DNA of 64,000 bases from Ooceraea biroi (GCF_003672135.1 NC_039509.1:1674001-1738000); one strand, 5' to 3'; counted from the first letter of the stretch, positions 36,901 through 49,045 are shown. The notes: a model not told the origin generated them from the letters alone. A program made the numbers and translations.

Positions 36901-39800
36901 CAAAAACCGCACGAATTAATTTTATCATCTCTTTTCGTTTGTTAAATGTTACGTAAAATGTTAATAATCGCAAGCTAAATTAAATTATTGCAAAAGATTT
37001 TTTAATTATGATTACCAATTTCACAAAAGAATGAAAACATGTTTGTTAATGAGAAATAATATTTAATTAAAAGATAACGTTGTTTTAAATAAATTATATG
37101 ATTTTTTGTATTTCGTTCAAAGCGTGAGTTATCAAAGCGAACATTTTCCAAACGTAATAATTTCTTGTCACAATGAGCGACCTTTTGTGGGACGCAAGCA
37201 TTGTGTCCTATTGTACAAGTAGGCGGATTTGATCCACATTTTTTCCTCGTTCTTCGCAACACGTGGAGGCAGCATACGAGTGACGGAGACCCACTAAAAA
37301 TCTATGCTTTAACGTTACCCATACGGTCCGACACGGAAAAGAAAAAAGGAAGCTAATATACTCGTGGAAAATGAAACACAATACCTCGCAAGCTGATACT
37401 GATGCACGGAGATTGACTTAATAGCCAATGGAGTTTTCTATAGACCATGTTGACATCCTCTACCTCTCCATGAGCGATTGGCTCAATTAAAATTCTCCGT
37501 GAAAAATCGAAAAATTTTGTCGTGCTCACGTGAGTATATATCAAACTTAAAAAATATTTATTCTATTTTACTCACAGCATCAATATTTAAAATAAATAAA
37601 AAATCTAATGCAGTATTTATTAATTATTTCTGCATTTTTTTAAAAGGAAAGATAAATGTAAGATGATTATTTCTATAAAAAGATTGTTATTTATTTACGC
37701 TCGTCTGTCTAATTACTTATTGAACAAGATAATCATCCGGGTGCGACATAAGGATACCGAGAAGTGATGAGCGAGCGAGTAACGGATTTGCCGTTACAGC
37801 ATCGGCATTATTTCCGTCTTTTCGTAAACTCACGCTCGCGCAATTTCGAGGGACCGCGTCTGAAAGGGGATAACACAGTTAGGGGTATAGTAGGCTACCC
37901 CTAAAAATCCAACTAACCCTCTGCCTTGCAACCGCGTGCGCGGGATGCCCGTCATTTTATTTCTCGCTTTTTTTCTCGCTTCTGAACCTAACATACCGTT
38001 TCTCTGTAACGCGTTGCTGACATATGTGCGACTCTCGCTCGACTTCGCCGATCGAGGTAATTAGTCGAGCAGAAATTGCCACTACAAAACGGGTATGACT
38101 TGCACGATTCATGAATTAGGTTTCTCATGCAGGAATCTGTACCTTTTCCATTTTTTCTTTTTTTAACAAAAAAACTTCCCATATATTTATACGTGCATAT
38201 CAATAATCGATTTTATTTTACAGTGCTAAAAATTGTCTATTGACATTACTGTTACATATGTGTATCTATTTATCTCTTTATTGCACACGTTTTAATTATT
38301 TTATATATTTGTTTAGAAATGCGTACGAATGTAAAAAATAAGATAGTGACTTACATATATGCATAAAGATCATATTTAGATTGCAATACATATAAAATCT
38401 TATACCAATCAGTATAATTATAATATTATGAAATAATTGATGTTATTGAATATATTAAAGAATTACCCTTCTGCTTGGACTGTTCTTGCATTTGTTCCTT
38501 GTTATAGTAATAATGATAATGATGACATCGATAACACTATCAACTATCGTTAGGAATTCCAGAAAAACCAGGAGGATATGCGAAACAAACTATGGTTTCA
38601 TCACTTTCACACTTCGGCTACGTCTTATCGGACACCTTTATGAACGTCTTACACAATCAACTTTTAAGTTTTGGTAACAATATTAGGAATATGAATATAC
38701 CTGAGATCATACAATATTTTAAAAAAATTAAAAATTACTGAGAAGCGCATATATATCATCACAACATGTATACTTTATTCAAATTTTGAAGGAGTAAAAA
38801 TGTTTCATATTTATTCATCACTGTACACATGAAAAATCATTATAAAATTTTAAATTCTTTAAAATTGACACTCGCGAGAAGTTATGAATGTTTTATCATA
38901 AGGTAGAATTTTGGAATATTTCAATAAAGTTATAGAAATAAATGTTGCACAATATCATAGTTATGATCAAAATGCACTTTACACACAATTATTAAAATAA
39001 CTTGCAATATTTGAGTCACATTGTACGAGATCAAATATAAAATCACGCGATGCGAAAGAGCACGTAGCTTCACCAGTAACATACTGGAGCCTGACGAGCA
39101 TCGAGTTCGTCATCCTATGTGTGATCGGGGTTGAGTTATTATTATTTAAAACAACCCTTCGAGCGATCGTGCAGGGAGTAGAAGACTTGAATCAGGGGTT
39201 GTGTAGATCGGAGAAAGGGGGAACTCTAAAAAGTTGGAAGGGTGAACGTTTTGGGTCCAGGTGCAGCAGTCATTGGGGGTTAAAAAGGGGGTACGCGAAA
39301 GGGGCCTCTTTTCTCCTTCTTTCTCTCTATTTTTTTAATTCTTCTACCCTACGATAAAAGGAAATCTACGGGGATGTGAAGACACGTGAAATTTAGGGAA
39401 TTCATTTAAAAAACGCGAATAAACTCTTTGAAAATTAAAAATTCTAATATTATACACAAATATAATGAAAAAATTACAAATATATTATTCGTGTATATAA
39501 ATTTAACATAATATTTATTTGTTTTATAGTTATGCTTCTTGTTAAAAAAGTATAAATTTTGATATGTCGAACTTAACACCCACAATTTTATAATTATGTA
39601 TATAATTGTATATGTGTGTGCACATACAAACATGTTCACATGCGTGTATCCAACAGCGTGTGTATGCATATATATATATATACATGTATAAATAAAATAA
39701 TTTTTTAATATTTTTCAAATATTTTTACTTCTGTTTGCCACTTACAATCGATTTACTATTTAGATTTCAATATAAGTGACGTTTACCTAAATTAAGAAAA
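33901..39800. other. AT-rich gene desert
   Basis: Mostly AT-rich with no recognised gene. A GC-richer patch at about 35,506-35,930 has overlapping minus-strand frames (one of 132 codons) that match nothing I know. A 9-bp inverted repeat lies at 37,879-37,904. A G-rich patch at about 39,120-39,350 is also unexplained. Confidence 0.4.
37879..37904. repeat. Perfect 9-bp inverted repeat
   Basis: TTAGGGGTA (37879-37887) and TACCCCTAA (37896-37904) flank an 8-base loop. The stem is unusually G/C-paired for its AT-rich surroundings. Confidence 0.8.
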
Positions 39801-39985
39801 CATTTTATTTTGGATGTTGCCCTTAGTACATACTAGACTATAAGCATCAAAAAGTTATTATGGATATAATGTTGTTTATGATATACAATTGATTACACTA
39901 GACGAAATATATAACAGAAGTATTCGATGTCTACTGCGAGAATGTGTTGTAGTACTTGTCCACCTAGCGTCCAAAAATGGTATTT
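39801..39985 (+). repeat. CCATCTAGYG array element 1 (long form)
   Basis: The leftmost clear copy. It has the T-rich leader, the TGGATATAA head at 39,861, a GAGAA block and the terminal motif as CCACCTAGCG at 39,960-39,969, followed by TCC. It shares the CCA-N15-TGG arrangement with element 14. Confidence 0.65.
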
Positions 39986-40238
39986 CTTTATGGGATTTCT
40001 GGATTTTCTATATTTTACATACACTATTAAACTTTTACATAAACTATTATTTCAATGAAATGTTTAAATTAAATTTTTGGCATTACCATTCCTATAAAAC
40101 GCTCAAATATCGGTATATCAAGTTGCATCTACAAACATAACTTTTAAATCATAATATTGTTACGCACACACACATACGTACATATTTGTGGAGACAAAAA
40201 TTTTAATACCAAAATATGAAGATATAATAGTTTTTAAA

Positions 40239-40285
40239 TATTGAGTTGACCGGAAAGTCCCATACGGAGTTTTTAACAAAATTAA
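40239..40285 (+). mobile_element. Possible mariner-type terminal repeat relic
   Basis: TTGACCGGAAAGTCCCATAC followed by GGAGTTTTT resembles the terminal inverted repeats of insect mariner elements, which start with a GTTGaCcGGAAAGT-like string. I found no partner repeat in opposite orientation nearby and no transposase, so it would be a solo end or decayed MITE. Confidence 0.35.
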
Positions 40286-40774
40286 TTCTTAATACTAAGT
40301 TTTGCATTTAAATTTTGCTAACAAAATCCACACAGACTTTCTAATCAAGCTTATAGAAAGCATATATATAATCGATCAACGTTTATAGATTTATATATAT
40401 TTATCAATTAGTTTAATAATTATAATTGTAAAAAAATATTGATTTTATAAAGCGAAAGATTTCTTTAAGCATTAGATAGTGAAGCTGCGCATTTCAAACT
40501 TTATAAATATATATTTGTAAAAAACTCATATATGATACACATATGATACACATAGTATATATAAGTAAATAATTCATTAATTATTTGTAACAAAGAGCAA
40601 ATTAATAAATATATTCATTTTGTGTCAAAATGTATTGAAATTATAAATGCAAACAATTACAAATCAAGACGTTAAATAATAAGAACATTGTTTCAATTAT
40701 TTAGAATTTAGGTTTTAAAGAAAAAAGTAATGAGTATGTCTTATTGAATCATTATCTATTTTTTTCCTAAAAAG

Positions 40775-40965
40775 AGAAAATTTTATTTTAGATTTTATTA
40801 AGCAAACGTTTCTTTATTAGCACATCAAAAATGGGTATATTATGGATATAATAATTGTTTGATAAGTAAACCTAACATATCTAACAAAGATATATTGAAA
40901 ATACATAATATTGAATACGAGAAAACGTCGTAGTGTTTATCCATCTAGCGGAGAAAAATAAAATT
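40775..40965 (+). repeat. CCATCTAGYG array element 2 (long form)
   Basis: A T-rich leader (TTTTATTTTAGATTTTATTA), the head TATGGATATAAT with TGTTTGATA, then ACGAGAAAA and CCATCTAGCG at 40,941-40,950. Confidence 0.75.
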
Positions 40966-41430
40966 TTTGTTTGATCTCTTTTCCACGATTTTTTTGTGTG
41001 TGCTTATACTCTAGCTCTAATATAACTAACCATATAGATTAAGGAAGTAAATAGTTAAAATACAATTTTTTAATTTTTGCCACGCAATTTTTGTATTAAT
41101 TAATACATTAATAGGATCTTTTTGTTAACATATCTAAATTGTAATCTAAATATCTAGCTATATAATATAATTAATGACATAATTTGAAAATATTAAATAA
41201 TCCTCTAAATTTTTTGTTTAGTAGTAGGTTTTTACTTCAAATCTGAAACTTTACTATTAAAAGCTAAAATATTTATAATATATTCGTAATATCTATTCAA
41301 CTCGTTATTATTAACAGGAATACTGTAAATAAGTTATTTTTTAAATACATTAAGGCAATCAGCCGAAACTTTTACGCCAAAAATAAGATAATTAGAAATT
41401 GAGTGTTGCTTATAAAATGTAAACCTCTAA

Positions 41431-41528
41431 TGAGATATATAAAGAAGATTTGTAGAAATTTAACTATAAGAAAGTCTTTTCGCATTTAGCCATCTAGCGA
41501 TGAAATAAGGAACTTTGCTTATATAGTT
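41431..41528 (+). repeat. CCATCTAGYG array element 3, best hairpin
   Basis: The motif is CCATCTAGCG at 41,490-41,499, preceded by TATAAAGAAG and TTTAACTATAAGAAA. Bases 41,462-41,475 pair with 41,512-41,528 in 14 pairs with three single-base bulges. The stem continues through U/G and ATTT/AAAT pairs and leaves the motif in the apical loop. The motif lies 549 bp after that of element 2. Confidence 0.75.
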
Positions 41529-42569
41529 AGCAGTAAGAAAAATTATTTTTTTAAAGAAATAAAAAATGCCAAGTGTAGACGCTTGTTGGAAAGACAAAAG
41601 TTGCGGTGACAAAAACGTAAGTTAATTACAGATAAAATGAAACATAATTATAGTTTATTTCATTGTGTATATGTATATTTTAATAAAATATGAAAACTAA
41701 AAATAAGTTAAAATAAACATAAAAATTTGAAAAATAAGTTTCGATGTTGTTTGGAATTCTAATATCTAATAACCTTTCAAACAAAATGGTTTTATTGGTT
41801 TTAATGTACTTTATAATAATATAATCAGGTTCGTAAAAAATTTAATGTTTTCTGAGATACCTTACACAACCTCCTAATTTTAAAATTTTAGTAAACAAAT
41901 TTTAAAAAGTATTTAATTACGAATTTAATCATATATTATAATACGAACTTATTTCGCGAAAAATCAGTTTTTAACAATAAGTTTAAAACGCCACTATATG
42001 TATATGCCCCAACTACACGCACAAGATAGCATAGTACAACGTAATTGCTTACTATTATTCATTCAAATTCAGACATTCATTCAAATATATTTATTGATTA
42101 ATGATGTGTTAAAGTAACAAAGTATAAGAATTTCTAATTAAAATAATCTATAACTAATGATAATTTAAGAGGTTATTCCAGTGAGTTAAGAGGTTATTCC
42201 ACTTTTAAAACATCAATTTTTTCCATTTGTTTTGCATTTATCGAAAGTATATATATATTCAAGAATGTACTCTTACATTTTGGTAAAGAAATTCCAAGTA
42301 ATTCGGCTTTTACAGCTATCCTTTTTAGAAAGTACAAAGCGTGCTTCGCGGAAGTGCGGACTACGAGCCAGCAGTTCCGAGTCCCCGACATTACCTGACT
42401 CGCCTCTATACCTGTTTCAATTGTTCGTAGTATCCCTTTTCGAAATCCTTGTACTTTCACAATTAAGAAGGCAGGAAAGCAAGCTGAAGACAAGAAAGGA
42501 AAGGAGACAAGAAGTAAAAAGAGTACAATACCGATTACTCCACAGAAAACACAGTTAACTAATAAATTA

Positions 42570-43220
42570 ATGAAGAATCCCTCAAATTTCTACGGCTCAG
42601 CTGTACACCAACACCCTGATTCGATCGAGGATATGAGAAAGACAATATGGGCTACATATGCCATAAAATCTCGACCGACGAGGAGCTCAACATTTATACA
42701 GCCCGTCAGGGGCGGAATCTTGGTGCGAACGGCGTAAGAATAAGTCTGCAGGATTATTAAACAAATATCAGTGCAGCATCTACCACCTCTCGAGAACGAA
42801 GTCCAAATAATTCTTAAACTTATTTATAATGAGTTAACATCGATATATTTGTTGGAAAGATGTTTCGGCTCTAATACTCAAAACAATAACGAAAGCTTTA
42901 CCTCGTGAGTGGCATCTTCCCTCGAAACGTATCTTTTGCGACAGAAGAGTATTGGTAATTGCCGTTTATTCAGCATGCATCTTTAATGAAGGATTCGAGG
43001 CCGTCTTACAAATAATGGACGTTATGCGCGTTAAAATTGGTCCGGAAGCCATGAGATTCGCGGAGACGAAGAATAACGCGCGGATGCGCACCGCCAACCG
43101 CTGCAGTTCCGATGCTTCCAAAGAAGCCAGGATAGCTAGTAGGAATGCAAGAGACCGGTGGCAGATGAAGAATACGAGGAAGCTGAAGGTGTCCGGTATG
43201 CAGCTGGGATCGTCGATTAA
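42570..43220 (+). pseudogene. Mutator-like transposase-domain gene relic
   Basis: This is a decayed copy of the C-terminal half of the insect Mutator-like transposase-domain family. It reads in more than one frame and is broken by stops and frameshifts. Recognisable pieces are SIEDMRKTIWATYAIKS near the left end, LPPLENEVQIILKLIYNELT, CFGSNTQNNNESF with WHLPSKRIFC, and the C-terminal block ACIFNEGFEAVLQIMDVMRV with KIGPEAMRFAE and SSDASKEARIASRNARDRW. The TQNxNESxNxxxW block is the family's most characteristic string. No intact catalytic core or terminal repeats are visible. It lies in a larger-than-usual gap between array elements 3 and 4, which suggests it inserted into the array. Confidence 0.7.
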
Positions 43221-43793
43221 TTGTATGTGTTTTTTAAAAAAATTGTATATGTAAAACTTTAAACGCGTTTTTTTCGAAACGTTATTTTTTCACGTGGCGC
43301 AGGTAAAATCTACAAATGTAGCTAACCGATCGCTCTGGAATTTTGACAGGTTATTTTATATGCCAGTGACTCTGGCGGGAACTAGAATTATGTTTTTATA
43401 TTAAGTTTGTCATACTTCTTGCGTTGCAAAATTGTCGAAAAAAGAGTAAAATTTTAATACTTATACTTTCAATACGCGCCGTTTTGTTAATTTTTAACAT
43501 ACATTATTTTTTCTAGTTCCTGTGATAGCAACACTCATACTAATTAAGAATCTTGTTGAATTTTTTGTTTTAGATAAGTCTACGAGGTGAAATGAGCTGT
43601 GCCGCAGGGACATCACTTTTTAAACGTGCTATTTTTGTGTTGTAAAATACATACTAAAATTAATTTTAGTACTTTTCATATTTTTTTAAATATTTTTTAT
43701 AAATAGCTCAGTAAATTACATTGTGCATCTCATCTATATTTGATACATTTTATTTTCTAATATAACAACTTTTGTTCGTTTGATAATATATAC

Positions 43794-43812
43794 TATATAT
43801 ATATATATATAT
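43794..43812. repeat. (AT)n microsatellite
   Basis: A simple AT run just before array element 4. Confidence 0.85.
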
Positions 43813-43834
43813 CACTATTTTTCCTTAAAAAAAA

Positions 43835-44060
43835 GATATTTTTATTTTTGGATATTGCGATAAGTAAGTTTTGAACTTAAAAAACATTTAAAAAATGCAG
43901 ATTGAATATAACTCTGTTTGATAAAATTGTAACCAACATGTTGGGAAGATATAATAAAAATACGTCATATTTAATACGAGAAAATAGTACAGGACATCTC
44001 CATCTAGTGACGTGAACAAGAATTTTCATTTTACCTGTTCCTTTATGAGCTCTTGCGTAT
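43835..44060 (+). repeat. CCATCTAGYG array element 4 (A type)
   Basis: A T-rich leader, GAATATAACTCTGTTTGATA, then AATACGAGAAAATAGTACAGG and CCATCTAGTG at 44,000-44,009 with ACGTGAACAAGAATTTTC after it. ATACG (43,974-43,978) pairs with CGTAT (44,056-44,060), and ACAGG (43,989-43,993) with CCTGT (44,034-44,038). Confidence 0.8.
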
Positions 44061-44390
44061 ATTATAAATCAGAAAATATCCCAGGAGAAATACATCAAAT
44101 TTGTTAAAATATGAAAACAATGTATATAATATATATAATATATAAAATATTTCTTAAAATACCGCATTTTTATATAATTTTTATGCGAAAAATTATACGA
44201 ATTGTACAAGTGCGCTTATTAAATTCATTATTTTTTATTTGTCTCAAATATCAAATATTACATATGAAACAACATTTGTAATAAAACTTTTAATAACATT
44301 TCTTATAACAATTATTTTTTATACATATTTTACGTTATTGAGTTACGTTATTTACGTTACGCTACATGTTATAAATATTAGTTATTCCGT

Positions 44391-44615
44391 TATTTATAAG
44401 TAATAAATCAATTAGTTTTTGAAATAGATTATGTCTTTTAAAACAAAAATTGCATTCAAAAAATTGCTTACATAGTATTGCTTATATAGTACATAAACAT
44501 ATATACATATAATTATATAATATATAGAAAAGAATATAAGATTTTAACTAAGAGAAACCATTTCCACGTTTGGCCATCTAGCGATGAATCAAAGAAATCT
44601 ATTCAGTTAACCGTA
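44391..44615 (+). repeat. CCATCTAGYG array element 5 (B type)
   Basis: Opens with GTTATTCCGTTA and AATAGATTA, then GATTTTAACTAAGAGAAACC, then TTTGG and CCATCTAGCG at 44,574-44,583. It is followed by ATGAATCAAAGAAATC and TATTCAGTTAAC. TTAACT before the motif is complementary to AGTTAA after it. The motif lies 574 bp after element 4. Confidence 0.85.
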
Positions 44616-44965
44616 TAATAGTTTAGTGTTGGTAGAATATGTTGTAGTTCAGATTTGTTACAAGTTTTATTTTTCTCTTGTAATACGATATCTATTTTTC
44701 TTATCTCTACATTGCAATAATGTTTGTGCATTAATTTTATAAATAATATAATATATTAATTTGTTAAATCGATATTTATGTGTTATATTTAAATGTATAA
44801 GTCATATTTATAAAATTAACTAACATTTTGAAAGACTAATTACTTCTAAAATATTTAATGGATATAAATGTTGAATTGTTAAATTGAGTATATACGTATA
44901 TTCTCTATGTGAAAAAATATTTTAGATGAAACTTATTTTGGTTTGAAGATATTTTACAATGAGGA

Positions 44966-45975
44966 ATTTTCTTCTACACATAGGTCTCTAAGATTTCAAA
45001 GTGATTTTCGTTTTTTTAAGTAAAACTTAACTATTGTTTTCGCTAGGTAAGTAATGCACTCCGAGACAATTTCATTAACTTATGAATGTGAATCTCCCAA
45101 CATCATATAAAATCATTTAAGATCATTCAGAGTTTATCTTCGTTAAAGCCAGATTTTTCTTATCGTAGAAATTTATCAGCACGATCATAATGCAAACTCA
45201 CATAAATGCGAATTTCTGACACCCGTTACAAATTTAAGAAGATGGAATATTTGTTGAGGCAGTAGATCACAATTTGTTCGAGGCTATTGATATCATCCTA
45301 ATTAGTATATTATTCGCGTTTTATTCTTGTAGCGAATTTGTAATAACAGATATGTGTGTAGCGAAATTGTTGATACGCTTATAATTTTGGAAGAGTATTA
45401 AGAAAATATAATGAAATACATATACAACTAGTTCGTAATTCATGCCATTCACATTTTTATATCTTGTACATGTTAACATATTATGAATTAAATTACACTA
45501 CGGTGTAAATCTACTGCTTATGAAGGAGCTGAACGTTTCCGACGAAGTTCTACATTAAAATAACAAAAAGATACTACCTAATATGACAAAGTATAGGAAC
45601 CGGCAGTTGTGAAATTATCTATAATTATAATAATTCGAAAATATCATTAAACTTACTTTTTCCGAGTTTCCTTTCATGATTTTAATAAAAATTTCTTAAT
45701 TTTATTGTATTAATAAAAAATGATCATCTTTAGAGATTAGTTATTCCGTTACTCACAAATAATAAATGAATTAATTTTTGAAATAGATTCTAGTTTTTTT
45801 AAAACAAAGTTGCTTACAAAAAATACAGAGTAATGCTTATATGTTATATAAATATATATACATATAATCATGCAATATATAGAAAAGAGTATAAGATTTT
45901 AACTAGGAGAATTCAGTCCCACATTTGGCCATCTAGTGATGAATCAAAGAAATCTATTCAATCAGTATAGTTTAA
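44966..45975 (+). repeat. Segmental duplication, copy 1
   Basis: About 1 kb with diverged but continuous similarity to 47,304-48,290. Both start with TTTTCTTCTA and AGATTTCAAAGT. Both continue through CCAGATTTTTCTTATCGTAG, ATACAACTAGTTCGT and TTAACATATTATGAATTAAA, and both end in a B-type array element. Several indels separate the copies, so the duplication is old. Confidence 0.85.
45740..45970 (+). repeat. CCATCTAGYG array element 6 (B type)
   Basis: Opens with GTTATTCCGTTAC, then GATTTTAACTAGGAGAATTC and TTTGG, with CCATCTAGTG at 45,929-45,938 and ATGAATCAAAGAAATC after it. It is the right end of duplication copy 1. Confidence 0.85.
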
Positions 45976-46435
45976 TGTTGCCAGAATATGTTGTAACTCG
46001 AATTTGTTACAATTTACATTTTTCTCTTGTAATCGAGATATCTATTTTTTTATTTCTATATTGCAATAATGTTTGTGCATTAATTTCATAAATATGATAT
46101 TTAAATGTAATAGATATCAATTTAACAAATTAATGTAGTGTATTTTTATACGTTTATTAAATTTTTTATTTGGTAAAGATTTTATCATAATAACTGTACT
46201 AATTTAAAATAATAATAAAAAAATTACATATATAAAATTACATTTTAAATAGCAAAAAAATTTTTTAACAAAGAGGAAATTATGAACATTCATCGACTAG
46301 TATGAAACACTGTGGAGAAACATTGTGCAAACTTTGTCATGACAATGTAAAAAAGCAAGAATTTATTTGAAGTTTAAATAATAATATCAGTGCACTGAAG
46401 AAAATACTAAAACTTTTGCAAATATCTACTATATT

Positions 46436-46695
46436 GTCACTTTTCCTATGTGAAAAAATTGGTTATTTTTGGATTTTACAATAAGCAATTTAATTTTCAG
46501 AAAAACTTCTAAAAATTGTATATCGGATATAAACCTGTTTGATAAAATTATAATGGACATATCACAAAGATATAGAAAAAATACGTTATATTTAGTACGA
46601 GAAAATAGTATAGGACATCTCCATCTAGTGACGTGAACAACAATCATCTTGTCTGTCTTCTTTTATGAGCTCTTACGTATATTACTTCAGAAAAC
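46436..46695 (+). repeat. CCATCTAGYG array element 7 (A type)
   Basis: Leader TTATTTTTGGATTTTACAAT, head GGATATAAACCTGTTTGATA, then GTACGAGAAAATAG and CCATCTAGTG at 46,621-46,630 with ACGTGAACAA after it. TACG before and CGTA after the motif can close an imperfect stem. Confidence 0.85.
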
Positions 46696-46837
46696 ATCAG
46701 AAAAGACATGTAAAATTTGTCAAAATATACAAAAAAAAATGTAAAACATTACTTAAAATATTTCTCACATATTTTATATGCATGTTTCTTACATACTTTT
46801 TGTGCGGATAATTAAAAGAATTATACCTAAACTTGTT

Positions 46838-46886
46838 ATATACATATATATACACACGCGCGCGTGCACGCACACACACACACACA
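46838..46886. repeat. Compound TA/CA/CG alternating repeat
   Basis: An alternating purine-pyrimidine run passing from (TA)n through CACGCGCGCG to (CA)n, of the type able to form Z-DNA. Confidence 0.85.
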
Positions 46887-46989
46887 ATACTAAAATACAG
46901 TTACATCGCACATTTTATTTGTTTGTATTTAATCCAAATTATTTAATATCACAGCTTTTGTTTGCTTGATAGTACATGTGATACTACAT

Positions 46990-47223
46990 CGCTATCGTTT
47001 TTTCTGAAAAAAGGAAAACTTTTGTATTTAGATTTGCAATACATAACCAGCAAAGTGAAAAATATTCAAAAAATGTGTATTGGACATAAACCTGTTTGAT
47101 GAGATTATAGTGGACATATCGCGAAGATATAGTTAACAGACATCAAATCTAATACGAGAAAATAGTATAGGATATCTCCATCTAGTGATGTGAACAAGAA
47201 TTTACAATTTGTCTATCTTTTCT
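46990..47223 (+). repeat. CCATCTAGYG array element 8 (A type)
   Basis: Head GGACATAAACCTGTTTGATG, then ATACGAGAAAATAGTATAGG and CCATCTAGTG at 47,178-47,187. AGAAAA (47,157-47,162) pairs with TTTTCT (47,218-47,223), and ATAG (47,167-47,170) with CTAT (47,213-47,216). The motif lies 557 bp after element 7. Confidence 0.85.
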
Positions 47224-48031
47224 TATAAGTTTACATATTTTGTATTTCATAGAAACTGTTAGAAAAACATGTAGAATTCGTCATAATATGTAAAAATGAA
47301 CAGTTTTCTTCTAGATGTAGGCATTCATTGAGATTTCAAAGTAATTTTCATTTTCTTAAATAAAATCTATCTATCTTTTTTAGCTAGATATGTTTATTCC
47401 GAGATTGATTTTTGATCTATAAATATGGATCTTCTAAGATCATACATATAAAATCATTTAGGATCATTCAAAGTTTACTTTCGCTGAACAGCCAGATTTT
47501 TCTTATCGTAGAAATTTATTGACATGTACTATTTATTGACATGTTGACTATTATACTGACTCACATTAAGTACAAATTTTCGGCATTCTTTACGCGTATT
47601 TATGAACATGGAATATTTAGTATTAGAGCATTAGGTCGCAACTTTTTCAAAGCTATTAGTATCATTCTGATTAGTAATATGTACGTTTGTATTGATGTGC
47701 AATTGATTTTAGAAAAGTATTGGCAAAATATAATTAAATGGATATACAACTAGTTCGTTACTCATTCATATCGTACTTGTTAACATATTATGAATTAAAT
47801 TAATCTACTGTGCAAATCTAATGCACCTGAACATTTTCGGTGAAAGCTACACTAAAATATCGCAAGAAGATATTAATATATAGGAATCTGGAATTGTGAA
47901 ATCATCTATTATCAATAATCTAAAAACATTATTAAACATACTTTTTCCGAATTTTCTTTCATGCTTTTAATAAAAATTTCTAATTTTTATGGCTAAATAA
48001 TGTCGATCAGTTTTAAAAATGAGTCATTCTG

Positions 48032-48139
48032 TTACTTTTAAATAATAAATAAATTAACTTTTGAAACAAATTACATTCGTCGAACTAAAAATTAGCTCCA
48101 AAAATAGGGAGTATTACTTATATATACAATATACAATAT

Positions 48140-48178
<39 letters not shown>

Positions 48179-48285
48179 ATAAAGATGAAATATATAAAAA
48201 GAATATAAGATTTTAACTAAGAGAAACCATTTCCACGTTTGGCCATCTAGCGATGAATCAAAGAAATCAATTCAGTTAACCGTAT
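48032..48285 (+). repeat. CCATCTAGYG array element 9 (B type)
   Basis: Nearly identical to element 5 over GATTTTAACTAAGAGAAACC and the following 40 bases. The motif is CCATCTAGCG at 48,243-48,252. An internal (AT)n expansion at 48,143-48,170 followed by (GT)4 lengthens it. Confidence 0.85.
48143..48170. repeat. (AT)n microsatellite
   Basis: A pure AT run leading into GTGTGTGT, inside array element 9. Confidence 0.9.
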
Positions 48286-48800
48286 GATAGTTTAGTATTA
48301 CCAGAATATTTTGTAGCTCAGATTTGTTACAATTTTTACACTTTTCTCTCGTAACCAAGATATCTATTTTTCTTATCTGTATATTGCAATAATGTTGTAC
48401 ATTAATTTGTGCATTAATTTCATAAATATAACATTAATTTCTTATTAATACATGTATACATTTAAAAATAACATTCAGATACCAATTTAACAAATTAATG
48501 TATATGTAAGTTTATTAAATTTTTTATATTTGGTGCTAAGATTTTATTATAATAACTACACTAATTCAGCAAATAACATGTATAAACAAAATTGCATTAT
48601 AAATAGCAAAGCAAATTTTTAACACAGTGGAAATTGTTTATTCATATGTCGTCAACTATTATGAACACTGTGGAGAAATATTGTGTGCAAACTGTGTATA
48701 TATTTATAAAATAATCATATAGACTGGAGATATTCAAATTCCCCCGCTCGTCTATAATCTATTATTGCAAGGCGTGTCTATGCGTGTCATCCTTTTTCGC

Positions 48801-49045
48801 ATTCTAATGTTACTTACTAAATATATAAATTAATTTTTGAAATAGATTATACTTTCCACATTATCCATTACATCAAAAAATAGTAGTAAAAATGGATATT
48901 TTTACCAGAGTATTGCTTATATGAATATTTGTATATAAAGATGTAATATATAAAAAGGTATATAAGATTTTAACTATGAGAAACTATCCTCATGTTTGGC
49001 CATCTAGCGATGAATCACAGGAATCTATTCAGCTGGCTGTGTAAC
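48801..49045 (+). repeat. CCATCTAGYG array element 10 (B type)
   Basis: GATTTTAACTATGAGAAACT, then TTTGG and CCATCTAGCG at 49,000-49,009, with ATGAATCACAGGAATC and TATTCAGCTGG after it. Confidence 0.85.

Larger units (their letters stand above)
47304..48290 (+). repeat. Segmental duplication, copy 2
   Basis: The partner of 44,966-45,975, in the same orientation about 2.3 kb away. It follows an A-type element directly, whereas copy 1 follows a B-type element. Confidence 0.85.
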
